Shown: positions 36,577-49,120, counted from the stretch's first letter. The stretch: 64,000 nucleotides of DNA from Buchnera aphidicola (Hyperomyzus lactucae) (GCF_005081705.1 NZ_CP034876.1:1-64000), one strand, 5' to 3'. The notes: generated by a model not told the origin, from the letters alone. Program-made: numbers and translations.

Positions 36577-39500
36577 TTAAAGACAATCATTTTTCGTAAG
36601 AGTAGAATTTAATAATTCTGAAAGACTAGCAGAGGCTTCTTCGGCACTAATTTGAGAACTACTTACTGTTGGATTATTCTGTTTTTTTTGACGGCGGTTA
36701 AAACGTTCTTTATGATATGCATATCCCGTACCTGCAGGAATTAAACGTCCAACAATTACATTTTCTTTTAATCCTCTTAATTCATCTTTTTTTCCTGCAA
36801 CTGCAGATTCTGTTAATACTCTTGTTGTCTCTTGAAAGGAAGCAGCGGATATAAAAGATTCTGTTGCTAGTGAGGCTTTAGTAATTCCTAATAAATCTCT
36901 TGAAAAAGTAGCTAATTTTTTCTTCTTTTTATCTAGAATACGATTTGATATTTTTACACGAGAAAACTCAACTTGTTCACCGTCTAAAAAATCAGAATCT
37001 CCTGATTTAACTATAGTGGCTTTGCGTAGCATTTGTCTTATAATTACTTCAATATGTTTATCGTTAATTTTCACACCTTGTAGACGATATACTTCTTGTA
37101 CTTCATTTACAATATATCTAGTTACAGCTTGAACACCTCTTAATCTAAGAATATCATGTGGTGATTCTGGTCCATCAGATATAACATCACCTCGTTCTAC
37201 TCTTTCTCCTTCAAAAACATTTAATTGTCTCCATTTAGGGATCATTTCTTCATACGCATCGCTACCATCTACTGGTGTGATAACTAATCTTCTTTTTCCT
37301 TTAGTTTCTTTTCCAAAAGATACGATTCCACTAATTTCAGCTAAAATTGCTAATTCTTTTGGACGTCTAGCTTCAAATAAATCAGCAACTCTTGGAAGTC
37401 CACCAGTAATATCTTTAGTACCTCCAGATTCTTGTGGAACTCTTGCTAAAGTATCACCAGAACTGATTTGAACACCGTCATCAAGCTGAACAATAGCTTT
37501 ACCAGGTAAAAAATATTGAGCAGGCATGTCTGTTCCTGAAATAAGAACATCTTTTCCATTACTATCAATAATCTTTAATGCTGGTCTTAAATCTTTTCCA
37601 ATCGACATTCTTTCTGCTGTATCTAATATTACTATAGAAGATAATCCTGTTAATTCGTCTGCTTGTCTCGTAATACTTTGACCATCTATCATATCTACAA
37701 AACGCACTAAACCATTAACTTCTGTAATAACTGGCATGGTGTGTGGATCCCATTTTGCCACAGTTTCTCCAGAATTAACTTTTTCACCGTCTCCTTTGGC
37801 CATGATTGCTCCATAAGGTACTTTATAACTTTCTTTTGTTCTACCAAAATTGTCAATAATATTCAGTTCAACATTTCTTGAAGTAATTACTATTTTACCA
37901 GCAGAATTAGTTACAGATTTTGCATTGTTAAGATTTATAATGCCTTGGTTTTTTATTTGAATGCTAGATTCGGCTGCAGCTCTTGATGCTGCACCACCAA
38001 TATGAAAAGTTCTCATAGTGAGCTGTGTGCCTGGTTCTCCAATAGATTGAGCTGCAATTACTCCAATCGCTTCTCCTTTGTTTACTAAATGACCCCTAGC
38101 TAAATCTCTACCATAACAATAAGCGCATACACCAAAATCAGTATCGCAATTTACTACTGATCTTACTTTAACATTATCTATAGAATTATCATCTAAAAGA
38201 TCACACCATTCTTCATTTAATAATGTATTTCTTCTGATTAATATATTATTAGTATTCGGACTTACAATATTTTCAGCAGTAACACGACCTAAAACACGTT
38301 CACGTAATGGTTCTTTTACATCTCCCCCTTCAATTAATGGAGTCATTAAAATTCCTTCATGTGTTTGACAATCGTCTTGTGTTACAACTAAATCTTGTGC
38401 TACATCTACTAAACGACGTGTTAAATATCCAGAATTAGCAGTTTTTAATGCAGTATCTGCTAGTCCTTTACGTGCTCCATGAGTAGAAATAAAATATTGT
38501 AATACATTTAAACCTTCGCGGAAATTAGCAGTGATCGGTGTTTCAATAATAGAGCCATCAGGTTTTGCCATTAATCCTCTCATTCCTGCTAACTGACGAA
38601 TTTGTGCAGCAGAACCTCGAGCCCCTGAATCTGCCATCATAAATATACTATTGAAAGATACCTGTTTTTGTTTTTGTCCTTTTTTATTTATAACAGATTC
38701 TGTAGATAAATTTTCCATCATCGCTTTAGCAACGCGTTCATTAGCAGCTGCCCAAATATCAATTACTTTATTATATCTTTCGCCTGCTGTAACTAATCCA
38801 GATTGAAACTGTTCTTGTATTTCAGCAACTTCAATTTCTGCTTCGTTGATAATATTAGCTTTTTTTTCCGGTATTACCATATCATCAATACCAACTGAAG
38901 CACCAGATCTTGCTGCATAAGCAAATCCGGTATACATAATTTGATCAGCAAAAAAAACAGTAGGTTTAAGTCCTAAAATGCGATAACAAGTATTAAGCAT
39001 TTTAGAAATGTCTTTTTTACCCAAAGTCTGATTAACAATACTAAAAGGTAATCCTTTAGGAATAATCATCCATAAAATAGCGCGACCTATAGTAGTATGA
39101 ATGATTTTTTTTATTGGAGTAAAACTTTGATCTATATTTTTTTCATATTCTACTATTCGGACTCTTACTAGAGAATGCAATTCAGCAATGCCTAATCGAT
39201 ATACTTTTTCAGCCTCATTAGAACCATTTAATAACATACCTTCTCCTTTACCATTGATTTTTTCACGAGTCATATAATACAAACCTAAAACAACGTCTTG
39301 AGAAGGTACAATAATTGGTTCTCCGTTAGCCGGAGATAAAATATTATTAATAGACATCATTAAAGCTCTAGCTTCTAATTGAGATTCAAGAGTTAATGGT
39401 ACATGTACAGCCATTTGATCTCCATCGAAATCAGCATTATAAGCGGCGCATACTAATGGATGTAACTGGATAGCTTTTCCTTCTATAAGAACTGGTTCAA

Positions 39501-40809
39501 ATGCTTGTATACCTAGCCTATGCAAAGTGGGTGCTCGGTTTAAAAGAACTGGATGTTCGCGAATTACTTCATCAAGAATGTCCCAGACTACTGATTCTTC
39601 TCTTTCTACCATTTTTTTTGCTGCTTTAATAGTTGTTGCTAAACCACGAACTTCTAGTTTTCCATATATAAATGGTTTAAAAAGTTCTAATGCCATTTTT
39701 TTAGGCAAGCCACATTGATGTAAGCGAAGGTAAGGACCTACAGTAATGACTGATCGACCAGAATAATCTACACGTTTTCCAAGAAGATTTTGTCGAAATC
39801 GTCCTTGCTTTCCTTTAATCATATCAGCTAGTGATTTTAGAGGTCTTTTATTTGATCCTGTAATTGCTCTCCCTCTCCTTCCGTTATCTAGTAAAGCATC
39901 GACTGCTTCTTGTAACATTCTTTTTTCATTACGTACAATTATATCTGGAGCTGCTAAATCTAATAAACGTTTAAGACGATTATTTCTATTGATTACTCGA
40001 CGATATAAATCGTTTAAATCTGATGTTGCAAATCTTCCTCCGTCTAATGGTACTAATGGTCTAAGATCAGGCGGCAATACTGGTAGCACAGTCAGAATCA
40101 TCCATTCGGGTTTATTGTGAGATTGAATAAAAGCTTCTAATAATTTAATTCTTTTTGTTAATTTTTTCTTTTTGGTTTCAGAATTGGTATCATTTAATTC
40201 TATTCTTAATGTATTGCATTCTTGTATTAAATTAATATCTTTTAATAAAAATTGAATCGCTTCTGCTCCCATAGTTGCATGAAATTCATCTCCAAATTCT
40301 TCTAATGAATCTAGATATTGTTCTTCAGTTAGTATTTGACGTTTTTCAAGCGTAGTCATACCTGCTTCTGTAACAACATAAGATTCAAAATATAGTACTC
40401 TTTCAATATCTCTTAAAGGCATATCTAACAATAAACCTATTCTTGATGGTAAAGATTTTAAAAACCAAATATGAGCAGTAGGTGAAGACAGTTCTATATG
40501 ACCCATTCGTTCACGTCTAACTTTACTTTGTGTTACTTCGACTCCACATTTTTCACAGATAACACCGCGGTGTTTTAATCTTTTATATTTACCACACAAA
40601 CACTCATAATCTTTTACTGGACCAAAAATACGAGCACAAAATAATCCATCTCTCTCAGGTTTAAATGTACGATAGTTAATAGTTTCAGGTTTTTTTACTT
40701 CACCAAATGACCAAGATCTAATCATATCAGGTGAAGCTAATGAAATTTTAATAGCATCAAAATCTTCATTTTTAGTTTGGGATTTTAGAAATTTTAGTAA
40801 ATCTTTCAC
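36577..40809 (-). CDS. rpoC: RNA polymerase subunit beta prime
   Basis: RpoC forms one side of the active-site cleft. The 1410 aa protein (1407 in E. coli) aligns end to end. The N-terminal zinc ribbon has [19 protein letters not shown] (residues 70-88). The catalytic [12 protein letters not shown], with three Mg-binding aspartates, is near residue 458. The second zinc site includes [15 protein letters not shown] near residue 888. The C-terminus has SASLSELLN, the omega-contacting end. It lies 80 bases after rpoB in the same transcript. Confidence 0.99.
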   Translation of the reverse strand: MKDLLKFLKSQTKNEDFDAIKISLASPDMIRSWSFGEVKKPETINYRTFKPERDGLFCARIFGPVKDYECLCGKYKRLKHRGVICEKCGVEVTQSKVRRERMGHIELSSPTAHIWFLKSLPSRIGLLLDMPLRDIERVLYFESYVVTEAGMTTLEKRQILTEEQYLDSLEEFGDEFHATMGAEAIQFLLKDINLIQECNTLRIELNDTNSETKKKKLTKRIKLLEAFIQSHNKPEWMILTVLPVLPPDLRPLVPLDGGRFATSDLNDLYRRVINRNNRLKRLLDLAAPDIIVRNEKRMLQEAVDALLDNGRRGRAITGSNKRPLKSLADMIKGKQGRFRQNLLGKRVDYSGRSVITVGPYLRLHQCGLPKKMALELFKPFIYGKLEVRGLATTIKAAKKMVEREESVVWDILDEVIREHPVLLNRAPTLHRLGIQAFEPVLIEGKAIQLHPLVCAAYNADFDGDQMAVHVPLTLESQLEARALMMSINNILSPANGEPIIVPSQDVVLGLYYMTREKINGKGEGMLLNGSNEAEKVYRLGIAELHSLVRVRIVEYEKNIDQSFTPIKKIIHTTIGRAILWMIIPKGLPFSIVNQTLGKKDISKMLNTCYRILGLKPTVFFADQIMYTGFAYAARSGASVGIDDMVIPEKKANIINEAEIEVAEIQEQFQSGLVTAGERYNKVIDIWAAANERVAKAMMENLSTESVINKKGQKQKQVSFNSIFMMADSGARGSAAQIRQLAGMRGLMAKPDGSIIETPITANFREGLNVLQYFISTHGARKGLADTALKTANSGYLTRRLVDVAQDLVVTQDDCQTHEGILMTPLIEGGDVKEPLRERVLGRVTAENIVSPNTNNILIRRNTLLNEEWCDLLDDNSIDNVKVRSVVNCDTDFGVCAYCYGRDLARGHLVNKGEAIGVIAAQSIGEPGTQLTMRTFHIGGAASRAAAESSIQIKNQGIINLNNAKSVTNSAGKIVITSRNVELNIIDNFGRTKESYKVPYGAIMAKGDGEKVNSGETVAKWDPHTMPVITEVNGLVRFVDMIDGQSITRQADELTGLSSIVILDTAERMSIGKDLRPALKIIDSNGKDVLISGTDMPAQYFLPGKAIVQLDDGVQISSGDTLARVPQESGGTKDITGGLPRVADLFEARRPKELAILAEISGIVSFGKETKGKRRLVITPVDGSDAYEEMIPKWRQLNVFEGERVERGDVISDGPESPHDILRLRGVQAVTRYIVNEVQEVYRLQGVKINDKHIEVIIRQMLRKATIVKSGDSDFLDGEQVEFSRVKISNRILDKKKKKLATFSRDLLGITKASLATESFISAASFQETTRVLTESAVAGKKDELRGLKENVIVGRLIPAGTGYAYHKERFNRRQKKQNNPTVSSSQISAEEASASLSELLNSTLTKNDCL

Positions 40810-40889
40810 GCATTAGCTCCCGTCGGAGTTAAACTTATTAAGGTAATAGATCTATAAATATTTTTTATAAGTTGTTAGCACTTCTACCT

Positions 40890-43800
40890 TTATTCGCTTT
40901 CTAGTTCAATATTAATACCTAATGATCTGATTTCTTTTAACAGTACATTAAAAGATTCTGGCATTCCAGGCTCCATTTGATGATTTCCATCTACAATATT
41001 TTTATACATTTTAGTTCTTCCATTTACGTCATCAGATTTTACAGTTAACATTTCCTGTAATGTATAAGAGGCTCCATACGCTTCCAGTGCCCAAACTTCC
41101 ATTTCACCAAAACGTTGTCCACCAAATTGTGCTTTTCCACCTAATGGTTGTTGAGTTACTAAACTATAAGAACCAGTGGATCGAGCATGCATTTTATCAT
41201 CTACTAAATGATTTAATTTCAACATGTACATATAGCCCACTGTAACAGGTCTTTCAAATTTTTCACCAGTTCTTCCATCAAAAAGTTTAATTTGTCCAGA
41301 AGTAGGCAAGTCTGCAAGCTCTAATAACTGTTTGATTTCATGTTCTTCTGCACCGTCAAATACTGGGGTGGCAATAGGAATACCGTTTTTTAAATTATTT
41401 GCTAGGCATAATATTTCTTCGTTAGAAAATGCATCTAAATCTACTTTTTGACGTAAATTTTTTCCTAAATCAAAAGCTTTTTGGATGAATTTTCGCAAAT
41501 TAGATATTTTTTCTTCTTTTTTGAGCATTTTGTTTATTTTATCACCGATTCCTTTAGCCGCCATTCCCAAATGTGTTTCTAATATTTGTCCAATATTCAT
41601 ACGAGAAGGTACACCTAACGGATTTAAAACGATATCAACTGGCATACCATTTTCATCGTAAGGCATATCTTCAATGGGATTAATTTTAGAAATTACTCCT
41701 TTATTACCATGTCTTCCCGCCATTTTGTCACCAGGTTGAATTTGACGCTTAACCGCTAGATATACTTTTACTATTTTTAAGACACCAGGAGCAAGATCAT
41801 CTCCTTGTGTTATTTTTCGGCGTTTGATCTCAATTTTTTTATCAAATTCTTCCTTTAATTCATTATGTTGTTTTTCAAGTTTTTCTATTTCTTTTTTTTG
41901 ATCTTTTTCTGTTGTTTCTATCGAAAACCATTTTTCAAAAGATAGATTATTAAGCTTTTCTACCTCAATATTAAAAGATATAAGAGTTTTCTTTATATGA
42001 ACGAATAAGCTGGATTCAAATATTTTGAATTCTTCAGTAAGATCTTTTTTTGCTTTTTTCAACTGCATATCTTCGATTTCTAAAGCTCTTTTATCTTTTT
42101 TGACGCCATCTCTTGTGAATATTTGTACATCTATTACAGTACCTGATACTCCATTAGGAACTCTTAATGAAGAATCTTTGACATCGGATGCTTTTTCGCC
42201 AAAAATAGCGCGTAATAGCTTTTCTTCTGGTGTTAATTGTGTTTCTCCTTTTGGAGTTACTTTTCCTACTAAAATATCACCTCCAGTAACTTCCGCTCCA
42301 ATATAAACAATACCAGATTCATCTAGTTTAGATAGTGCAGCTTCTCCTACATTAGGTATATCTGAACTAATTTCTTCTGGTCCTAATTTAGTATCTCGCG
42401 ATATGCATGATAGTTCTTGAATATGAATAGTAGTAAATCGATCCTCTTGTACGACCCTTTCTGATACTAAGATTGAATCTTCAAAATTGTATCCATTCCA
42501 AGGCATAAATGCTACACGCATATTTTGTCCTAATGCCAACTCACCTAAATCAGTAGATGGTCCATCTGCTAAAACATCACCTTTTTTAATTTTTTCGCCT
42601 AAATTGACACAAGGTTGTTGATTAATACAAGTGTTTTGATTAGATCGTGTGTATTTCGTTAAATTGTAAATATCTATTCCGGCTTCTTCTGAGTTCATTT
42701 CTATTTCATTGACTTTAATTACTATTCGAGAAGCATCTACGTATTGAATAAAACCACTTCTTTTGGCTACTGCCGTTACACCTGAATCTACTGCTACCGC
42801 TCGTTCCATTCCTGTTCCAACTAATGGTTTTTCTGCTCGAAGAGTAGGCACTGCTTGACGTTGCATATTGGCTCCCATTAAAGCCCTATTTGCATCATCA
42901 TGCTCGAGAAACGGAATTAAAGATGCGCCAACCGATACGATCTGTTGCGTAGAAACATCCATATAATCAACTTGATTTTGATTAAATAGACTAGATTCAC
43001 CTTTGTTTCTACAAGTTACTAAATCATCGATAAAAAAACCAGATTTATCAATATTAGTATTGGCTTGTGCAATAATATAGTTTCCTTCTTCTATGGCAGA
43101 TAGATAATGTATTTCTTTAGTGACTAAACCATTCCGAACTTTACGATAAGGTGTTTCTAAAAATCCATACAAATTGGTTTGAGCATATACAGATAAAGAA
43201 TTAATTAATCCAATATTTGGACCTTCTGGTGTTTCTATGGGGCATACACGTCCATAATGCGTTGGATGAACATCTCGAACTTCAAATCCCGCTCTTTCTC
43301 TAGTTAAACCACCTAGTCCTAATGCTGAAATGCGTCTTTTATGTGTGATTTCTGATAAAGGATTATTTTGATCCATAAATTGGGATAATTGACTAGAACC
43401 AAAAAATTCTTTAACAGCAGCAGATATTGGTTTGGCATTAATCATATCTTGTGGCATTAGAGTATCTAAATCACCAATAGACAATCTTTCTTTAACGGCT
43501 CTTTCAACTCTTACCAAACCAATTCTAAATTGATTTTCAGCCATTTCTCCTACTGATCTAACGCGTCGGTTACCTAAATGATCAATATCATCTACTTCTC
43601 CTTTTCCATTCCGTATATCAATTATTTTTTTTATAACGTCAATTATATCTTGTTTATTTAAAATACCCGAACCATGAATTTCTTTACGTAGAAGAGATCT
43701 ATTAAATTTCATTCTGCCCACAGAAGATAGATCATATCTATCTTCAGAAAAAAATAAATTTTCAAATAAGTTTTCTGTTGCTTCTTTAGTAGGAGGTTCT

Positions 43801-44918
43801 CCTGGTCTCATTACTCGATAAATTTCTATTAAAGCGCTCATGCGATCATGAGCCGAATCTATACGTAATGTTTCTGAGATATATGGACCATGATCTAAAT
43901 CATTAGTAAAAAGTGTTTCAATAGAAGAAAATCCTGATTTTTTTAACTTTTCTAGTATTTCTAAAGATAGTTCTGTATTAGCAAAAATAATTATTTCGCC
44001 TGTTTGTTTATCTGTATAGTTTTTAGATACAATTCTCCCTAAAATATATTCTATTGGAACTGTAATAGATTCTATTTGTTGATTTTTTAATTCTTGAATA
44101 TGTCTAGCGGTAATACGACGACCTTTTTCTACATATATTTTTCCATTTTTTTTAATATTAAACGATGCAGTTTCTCCTCGAAGTCGTTCAGGAATTAGTT
44201 CTAATTGAATTTTTTTATCTTCTATTTTAAAAATATTCTTTTCAAAAAAAATGTCTAATATTTCTTCAGTATTATAATCAAGAGCACGTAAAATAATACT
44301 AACCGGTAGTTTTCTACGTCTATCGATTCTTACAAACAAATTATCTTTTGGATCGAATTCAAAATCTAACCAAGATCCCCTGTAAGGGATAATACGTGCA
44401 TTATAGAGAACTTTTCCCGAAGAATGTGTTTTACCTTTGTCACTATCAAAAAAAACTCCAGGACTACGGTGTAACTGAGAAACAACTACTCTTTCTGTTC
44501 CATTTATAATAAATGTTCCGTTTTCTGTCATCAAGGGTATTTCACCCATATAAACTTCTTGTTCTTTAATATCTTTAACAGTAGCTTCTAATATATCACG
44601 TTCGTAAATAACAAGTCGTAATCTTACTCTTAATGGTGCTGAATAAGTAGCACCTCTTATTTGACATTCTTTTACATCAAATATTGCTTCTCCTAAACGA
44701 TAACTCACATATTGAAGTTCAGAATTGCTATTATAACCACGAATAGGAAAAACAGAACGAAATGCTGCTTCCAATCCGTATTGACCTTCTAAATCTGGTT
44801 CGATAAATTTTTTAAAAGAATCTAATTGAATCGAAAGAAGATATGGTATATCTAAAACTTGGGGACGCTTACCAAAATCTTTACGAATACGTTTTTTTTC
44901 GGTATAAGAGTAAACCAT
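40890..44918 (-). CDS. rpoB: RNA polymerase subunit beta
   Basis: RpoB forms the other side of the RNA polymerase cleft. The 1342 aa length equals E. coli, including the lineage-specific insert, here very rich in K and E (about residues 940-1040). The rifampicin region [19 protein letters not shown] is unchanged. Shortly after it the normally invariant [11 protein letters not shown] reads [11 protein letters not shown] (codon CTA, around residue 535). The conserved [13 protein letters not shown] and the C-terminal [16 protein letters not shown] are present. It is cotranscribed with rpoC. Confidence 0.99.
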   Translation of the reverse strand: MVYSYTEKKRIRKDFGKRPQVLDIPYLLSIQLDSFKKFIEPDLEGQYGLEAAFRSVFPIRGYNSNSELQYVSYRLGEAIFDVKECQIRGATYSAPLRVRLRLVIYERDILEATVKDIKEQEVYMGEIPLMTENGTFIINGTERVVVSQLHRSPGVFFDSDKGKTHSSGKVLYNARIIPYRGSWLDFEFDPKDNLFVRIDRRRKLPVSIILRALDYNTEEILDIFFEKNIFKIEDKKIQLELIPERLRGETASFNIKKNGKIYVEKGRRITARHIQELKNQQIESITVPIEYILGRIVSKNYTDKQTGEIIIFANTELSLEILEKLKKSGFSSIETLFTNDLDHGPYISETLRIDSAHDRMSALIEIYRVMRPGEPPTKEATENLFENLFFSEDRYDLSSVGRMKFNRSLLRKEIHGSGILNKQDIIDVIKKIIDIRNGKGEVDDIDHLGNRRVRSVGEMAENQFRIGLVRVERAVKERLSIGDLDTLMPQDMINAKPISAAVKEFFGSSQLSQFMDQNNPLSEITHKRRISALGLGGLTRERAGFEVRDVHPTHYGRVCPIETPEGPNIGLINSLSVYAQTNLYGFLETPYRKVRNGLVTKEIHYLSAIEEGNYIIAQANTNIDKSGFFIDDLVTCRNKGESSLFNQNQVDYMDVSTQQIVSVGASLIPFLEHDDANRALMGANMQRQAVPTLRAEKPLVGTGMERAVAVDSGVTAVAKRSGFIQYVDASRIVIKVNEIEMNSEEAGIDIYNLTKYTRSNQNTCINQQPCVNLGEKIKKGDVLADGPSTDLGELALGQNMRVAFMPWNGYNFEDSILVSERVVQEDRFTTIHIQELSCISRDTKLGPEEISSDIPNVGEAALSKLDESGIVYIGAEVTGGDILVGKVTPKGETQLTPEEKLLRAIFGEKASDVKDSSLRVPNGVSGTVIDVQIFTRDGVKKDKRALEIEDMQLKKAKKDLTEEFKIFESSLFVHIKKTLISFNIEVEKLNNLSFEKWFSIETTEKDQKKEIEKLEKQHNELKEEFDKKIEIKRRKITQGDDLAPGVLKIVKVYLAVKRQIQPGDKMAGRHGNKGVISKINPIEDMPYDENGMPVDIVLNPLGVPSRMNIGQILETHLGMAAKGIGDKINKMLKKEEKISNLRKFIQKAFDLGKNLRQKVDLDAFSNEEILCLANNLKNGIPIATPVFDGAEEHEIKQLLELADLPTSGQIKLFDGRTGEKFERPVTVGYMYMLKLNHLVDDKMHARSTGSYSLVTQQPLGGKAQFGGQRFGEMEVWALEAYGASYTLQEMLTVKSDDVNGRTKMYKNIVDGNHQMEPGMPESFNVLLKEIRSLGINIELESE

Positions 44919-45046
44919 GGGGTTCCTAAGCTCGCTGACAGATAAGTTAAAAATAAATTTATCTTTTTGTCTGAAGGGGAGACAGTTTTAATTTTTAGAG
45001 AATTTAATTGTTTTTTTGTAGACAATAATTTGAATTTATTTTAATC

Positions 45047-45075
45047 AAAAGGCTGGTGAATTAAAATCACCAGCC
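45047..45075 (-). terminator. Attenuator hairpin between rplL and rpoB
   Basis: Reading on the minus strand, GGCTGGTGA (45075-45067) pairs perfectly with TCACCAGCC (45059-45051) around a 7-base loop and is followed by TTTT. It lies 39 bases after the rplL stop. In E. coli a partial terminator at this site lowers rpoBC expression relative to the ribosomal genes. The same role is likely here. Confidence 0.8.
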
Positions 45076-45113
45076 GTGCTTGAAAATTAATTAAATTATA
45101 ATATTTAATATAT

Positions 45114-45482
45114 TTATTTAATTTCGATTTCAGCACCAACATCTTCCAATGTTTTTTTAAGTGATTCCGCATCTTCTTTACTAATATTTTCTTTTAAAAC
45201 TATTGGAGCTGATTCTACTAAATCTTTAGCTTCTTTTAAACCTAGACCAGTAGCACTGCGTACCGTTTTAATTACTGATACTTTATTTGGTCCAATAACT
45301 TTTAAAAAAATATCAAATTCTGTTTTTTCTTCATGTGAATCTTTTTCATGATTATTATTGGAATTAATAGGCATACTAGCAGAAACTCCAAACTTTTCTT
45401 CCATTGCGGAAATAAGATCTACAACATTCATAACAGACATTTCTGATACAGCTTCTAAGATTTGTTCTTTAGTAATAGACAT
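45114..45482 (-). CDS. rplL: Ribosomal protein L7/L12
   Basis: L7/L12 forms the flexible stalk that recruits translation GTPases. The 122 aa protein (121 in E. coli) has the N-terminal dimerisation domain and a hinge. The highly conserved C-terminal domain has [23 protein letters not shown]. The hinge is unusual: instead of alanine-rich sequence it contains [14 protein letters not shown], in line with the base bias. It follows rplJ after 66 bases and precedes the rpoBC attenuator. Confidence 0.97.
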   Translation of the reverse strand: MSITKEQILEAVSEMSVMNVVDLISAMEEKFGVSASMPINSNNNHEKDSHEEKTEFDIFLKVIGPNKVSVIKTVRSATGLGLKEAKDLVESAPIVLKENISKEDAESLKKTLEDVGAEIEIK

Positions 45483-45548
45483 AACAATAATTCCTAATAA
45501 AAATTAGAATTATTTTAGATGTTATTAATACATCAAAAATAATAACCT

Positions 45549-46046
45549 TTAAGAAGTTTCTTTTTTCTTTTTGATAGCGGATAATGTATAAATAAGTTTT
45601 CCTGCAATCGCCATCTTCAATATGAATAGAAGTTTTATTATTGCTTCTTTATAAGTAGGCATTTCTGCAAGTTTATTAATTTCTGTGATAGAGAGTAATT
45701 TTCCTTCAAAAGCAGCTCCTGTAATTTTAAAATTTGTATTTTTTTTTGAAAATTCCTGAAATAACCTAGCGCCGCTACCTGGATGTATCATAGAATAAGC
45801 TATAAAGGTAGAACCTTTTATTTTTTTTTTTAAACATTCAAAAATAGTATTTTTAATTGCTAATGATAGCAGAGTGTTTTGAACTACACTCATAGTCACT
45901 CCAATTTCACGTCCAGATTTTCTTAACTGATTTAATTTATTAACGCAAATACCTTGAGAGTCTGCAGTGATCATAGATAGTGCTGCATTAGATATTTTAT
46001 GGATTTTAGATACAATTATTTTTTTTTGATTCAGATTTAATGCCAT
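45549..46046 (-). CDS. rplJ: Ribosomal protein L10
   Basis: L10 anchors the L7/L12 stalk to 23S rRNA. The 165 aa length equals E. coli, beginning MALNLNQKKIIVSKI and containing GREIGVTMSVVQNTLL and FIAYSMIHPGSGARLFQEF. In E. coli the L10-L12 complex represses translation of its own leader. The 264 bases between rplA and rplJ leave room for such a leader, but I could not confirm its fold. Confidence 0.96.
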   Translation of the reverse strand: MALNLNQKKIIVSKIHKISNAALSMITADSQGICVNKLNQLRKSGREIGVTMSVVQNTLLSLAIKNTIFECLKKKIKGSTFIAYSMIHPGSGARLFQEFSKKNTNFKITGAAFEGKLLSITEINKLAEMPTYKEAIIKLLFILKMAIAGKLIYTLSAIKKKKETS

Positions 46047-46310
46047 ATATCGGATTATCCTTATTTATAGAGAAATAATTTTTCAACTAATATTGTGACA
46101 AAAATTTTTAATATAATAATATTTTTTTAAAATATAATTTATATGCTAGTGTACTATAACTATAAAAAATGATTGAATAGTAAATTTGTAGTATTAGAAT
46201 CAGATTAATTCTTAGGTATATTAAACTAAAAATAATTTTAGATGCCGATTAAAAAAAGGGGATTCTATTATAGATAATTTTTTTTATAGCGTAAAGTAGA
46301 AATCATTTTA

Positions 46311-47006
46311 TTAAAAAGATAAAGTAGATTGATCGACGATTAATCCAATTCCCATAGTTGTCGATAATACTATTTTTTTTATATATGTTCCTTTAGAATG
46401 TGGTGGTTTTGACTTTTTTATAGATTCCAAAAATACATTAAAGTTTTCTTTTATAGAATTTTTATCGAAATTGATTCTACCAATGGTAGCATGAATAATT
46501 CCATTCTTATCGTTACGATAACGGACTTGACCTGTTTTGGCATTTTTAACAGCTTCATAAATATTTGTAGTCACCGTACCCAACTTAGGATTAGGCATCA
46601 AACCACGAGGACCAAGTATTTGTCCTAATTGTGTTACGGATTTCATTGCGTCTGGTGAAGCGATAGCAACGTTAAAATTAACACCTTCTTTTTTAATTTT
46701 TTCAACTAAATCGTTCATTCCTATTAATTCGGCACCCGCATTTTTAGCCATTTGAACATTATCACCTTGCGTAAATACAGCTACTCGAACAGAACGTCCA
46801 ATACCATTAGGTAATACTGTTGCTCCTCGAATATTTTGATCTGATTTTTTAGAATTTATGCCTAAATTAATAGAAATATCAATACTTTCATTAAATTTTA
46901 CGTTAGATGATTCTTTTAATATACTGATAAGTTCATCAATGTGATATAATTTTTTGCAATTAATATTTTTTTTAATATTTTTCATTCTTTTAATAATTTT
47001 ACTCAT
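46311..47006 (-). CDS. rplA: Ribosomal protein L1
   Basis: L1 forms the mobile stalk near the ribosomal E site and in E. coli represses the rplKA messenger. The 231 aa protein (234 in E. coli) has [17 protein letters not shown] and the L1 signature with [20 protein letters not shown]. It ends with [11 protein letters not shown]. It starts 2 bases after rplK stops, so the pair is tightly coupled. Confidence 0.97.
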   Translation of the reverse strand: MSKIIKRMKNIKKNINCKKLYHIDELISILKESSNVKFNESIDISINLGINSKKSDQNIRGATVLPNGIGRSVRVAVFTQGDNVQMAKNAGAELIGMNDLVEKIKKEGVNFNVAIASPDAMKSVTQLGQILGPRGLMPNPKLGTVTTNIYEAVKNAKTGQVRYRNDKNGIIHATIGRINFDKNSIKENFNVFLESIKKSKPPHSKGTYIKKIVLSTTMGIGLIVDQSTLSF

Positions 47007-47008
47007 AA

Positions 47009-47437
47009 TTATTCCTCAATAATTAAACCCATAGATTTAGCAGTTCCTTCAATAGATCGCATCATACTTTCAATACTAGAACCCGTCATATCATTATTTT
47101 TAATTGTTGCTATTTCTTTTATTTGAGAACGAGTAATTTTTCCTATTGTTTCTGATTTTGGTTTGCTAGATCCCAATTTAACTCCGGCCAATTTTTTCAA
47201 TAAAATAGAAGCTGGAGGTGTTTTTGTAATAAAAGTAAATGAACGATCAGAATAAACTGTAATAATTACTGGGATAGGCAGTCCTTTTTCTATATTTTCA
47301 GTTTGTTTATTAAACAATTTACAAAATTCCATAATATTAACACCTTTTTGACCTAACGCTGGTCCAATAGGTGGACTAGGATTAGCCATTCCAGCTGAAA
47401 CTTGAAGTTTGATATAGGATTGTATTTTTTTAGCCAT
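47009..47437 (-). CDS. rplK: Ribosomal protein L11
   Basis: L11 is part of the GTPase-associated centre of the large subunit. The 142 aa length equals E. coli. The proline-rich N-terminal helix ([20 protein letters not shown]) and the C-terminal rRNA-binding domain with the [12 protein letters not shown] end are conserved. It begins 29 bases after nusG in the long minus-strand transcript. Confidence 0.97.
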   Translation of the reverse strand: MAKKIQSYIKLQVSAGMANPSPPIGPALGQKGVNIMEFCKLFNKQTENIEKGLPIPVIITVYSDRSFTFITKTPPASILLKKLAGVKLGSSKPKSETIGKITRSQIKEIATIKNNDMTGSSIESMMRSIEGTAKSMGLIIEE

Positions 47438-47466
47438 TATTTATTTTCTCGTGTTATATAAAAATT

Positions 47467-48012
47467 TTAATTTTTTTCAACTTGTCTAAAATCTAATTCC
47501 ACAGGAGTAGATCTGCCAAAAATGGAAACAGACACTTTTAGTCTACTTTTTTCATAGTCTACTTCTTCTACAATGCCGTTAAAGTCTGAAAAAGGACCAT
47601 CATTTACACGAATCATTTCTCCCGGTTCAAATAAAGTTTTAGGTCTTGGTTTGTCACCAATTTGACGCAAGCGATTAATGATAATTTCTACTTCTTTATC
47701 GCTTATTGGTGATGGTTTATCTGACTTTCCTCCAATAAACCCTAAAACTCTTGGAACGTTTCTTATCAAATGCCAAGTTGAGTCTGTCATTATCATTTGA
47801 ATTAAAACATATCCAGGAAAAAATTTATATTCACTTTTTCTACGTTGTCCGCCTCTAATTTCAACAACTTCTTGAGAAGGAACCATGACTTCTCCAAATA
47901 AATTTTCCATTTCATTTAATTTTACGTGTTCTCGTATTGATTGTGCTACGCGACCTTCGAATCCAGAAAAAGCTTGTAGTACATACCATCTTTTTTTTTG
48001 ACTCTCATACAT
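47467..48012 (-). CDS. nusG: Transcription termination/antitermination factor NusG
   Basis: NusG binds RNA polymerase as a processivity factor and links it to Rho or to the ribosome. The 181 aa length equals E. coli. The N-terminal domain has [19 protein letters not shown] and FPGYVLIQM. The C-terminal KOW domain has [22 protein letters not shown]. It starts 3 bases after secE stops, as in the E. coli secE-nusG operon. Confidence 0.98.
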   Translation of the reverse strand: MYESQKKRWYVLQAFSGFEGRVAQSIREHVKLNEMENLFGEVMVPSQEVVEIRGGQRRKSEYKFFPGYVLIQMIMTDSTWHLIRNVPRVLGFIGGKSDKPSPISDKEVEIIINRLRQIGDKPRPKTLFEPGEMIRVNDGPFSDFNGIVEEVDYEKSRLKVSVSIFGRSTPVELDFRQVEKN

Positions 48013-48015
48013 GTT

Positions 48016-48396
48016 TTAGAACCTTAAACTAATAATAAATGCTATTAAACGGAATATAATACTATCTAGTCCCCATAAAAGGAGAGACATAACAATGGTT
48101 ACAGCAATAACAATAAACGTAGTATATAAAGTTTCTTTATATTTAGGCCATGTTATTTTTTGCATTTCATTTTTTGACATACTTATATAAAAAAATAAAT
48201 TTTTTCCTTTTTTTGTAGATAGTATTATTTTAATAATACATAGAATTAAAAAAGATATAATTAATATTTGAACAAATATTTGTGTTTTATAAAAATAGTT
48301 TATAAAAAATAATAGAATAAAAAGTATATATATAGACAACCATTTCATTTTCTCTGAAATTTTATTTTTTTTTTGATTGCAATTTTTTTTATTCAT
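48016..48396 (-). CDS. secE: Preprotein translocase subunit SecE
   Basis: SecE clamps SecY in the protein-conducting channel. The 126 aa protein (127 in E. coli) has three hydrophobic segments. The conserved cytosolic helix with [20 protein letters not shown] precedes the third. Codons 8-11 hold a run of ten A (48365-48374), a site prone to slippage. In E. coli tufB lies between thrT and secE; here there is none, and 238 bases separate secE from the tRNA cluster. Confidence 0.95.
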   Translation of the reverse strand: MNKKNCNQKKNKISEKMKWLSIYILFILLFFINYFYKTQIFVQILIISFLILCIIKIILSTKKGKNLFFYISMSKNEMQKITWPKYKETLYTTFIVIAVTIVMSLLLWGLDSIIFRLIAFIISLRF

Positions 48397-48634
48397 AGTT
48401 TCTCCTACAAATTATAAAATAATATAGAAAAAATATGCCAATCTACTAAAAATTTTTTCTTTTTTAAATTAAGAAAAAAATAATAGAACTATTTTTTTTA
48501 CAATAGATCGAGTATTTATGAAATAAATATAGAATATTTCAAAAAAAATATTTGGGTGAGATTTATGATAAATGGTTTGATGATAATTTAAAAAAAATGA
48601 TAAATTATAAAGATAATAGATGAATTTTAAATTA

Positions 48635-48707
48635 TGCTGATACCCAGAATTGAACTGGGGACCTCACCCTTACCAAGGGTGTGCTCTACCTACTGAGCCA
48701 TATCAGC
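48635..48707 (-). tRNA. thrT: tRNA-Thr (GGT)
   Basis: The minus strand gives a complete cloverleaf: acceptor GCTGATA with TATCAGC, D-loop CAGTAGGTAGAG, anticodon loop with CTTGGTAAG and anticodon GGT, and T-loop TTCAATT. The discriminator is A at 48635; CCA is not encoded (TAA follows). It is the last tRNA of the cluster before secE, as thrT is in E. coli apart from the missing tufB. Confidence 0.97.
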
Positions 48708-48718
48708 AATTTTATTTT

Positions 48719-48790
48719 AGCGGACAGCGGGAATTGAACCCGCGTCATCAGCTTGGAAGGCTGAGGTAATTGCCATTATACGATGTCCGC
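48719..48790 (-). tRNA. glyT: tRNA-Gly (TCC)
   Basis: The minus strand reads GCGGACA at the acceptor pairing with TGTCCGC. It has a D-arm with ATAATGGCAATTA, an anticodon loop CTTCCAA with anticodon TCC, and a T-arm with GGGTTCAATTCCC. The discriminator is T. CCA is not encoded. Sequence and position match E. coli glyT. Confidence 0.97.
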
Positions 48791-48827
48791 TTTGTATCCG
48801 TATTGCATAAGATTGTATGTTAATAAT

Positions 48828-48909
48828 TGGTGGGGGAAGGATTCGAACCTTCGAAGTCAATGACGGCAGATTTACAGTCTGCTCCCTTTAGCCGCTCGGG
48901 AACCCCACC
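48828..48909 (-). tRNA. tyrU: tRNA-Tyr (GTA)
   Basis: This class II tRNA has acceptor GGTGGGG with CCCCACC, an anticodon loop ACTGTAAAT with anticodon GTA, and a long variable arm (CCGTCATTGACTTCG). The T-loop is TTCGAAT. Its 82 bases without CCA equal the E. coli tyrU body. CCA is not encoded. Confidence 0.97.
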
Positions 48910-48934
48910 TGAAAAATAAATTTTTTATTGTATA

Positions 48935-49010
<76 letters not shown>

Positions 49011-49120
49011 TTGCTTTTTTTGAATTATTTTATAAGATTAATTATAAATAAGCTATATTATATTATTTTTGATTCGTATTGCAAGTTTTTTTATAAAAAA
49101 TTAATTATTTATAGAATATA

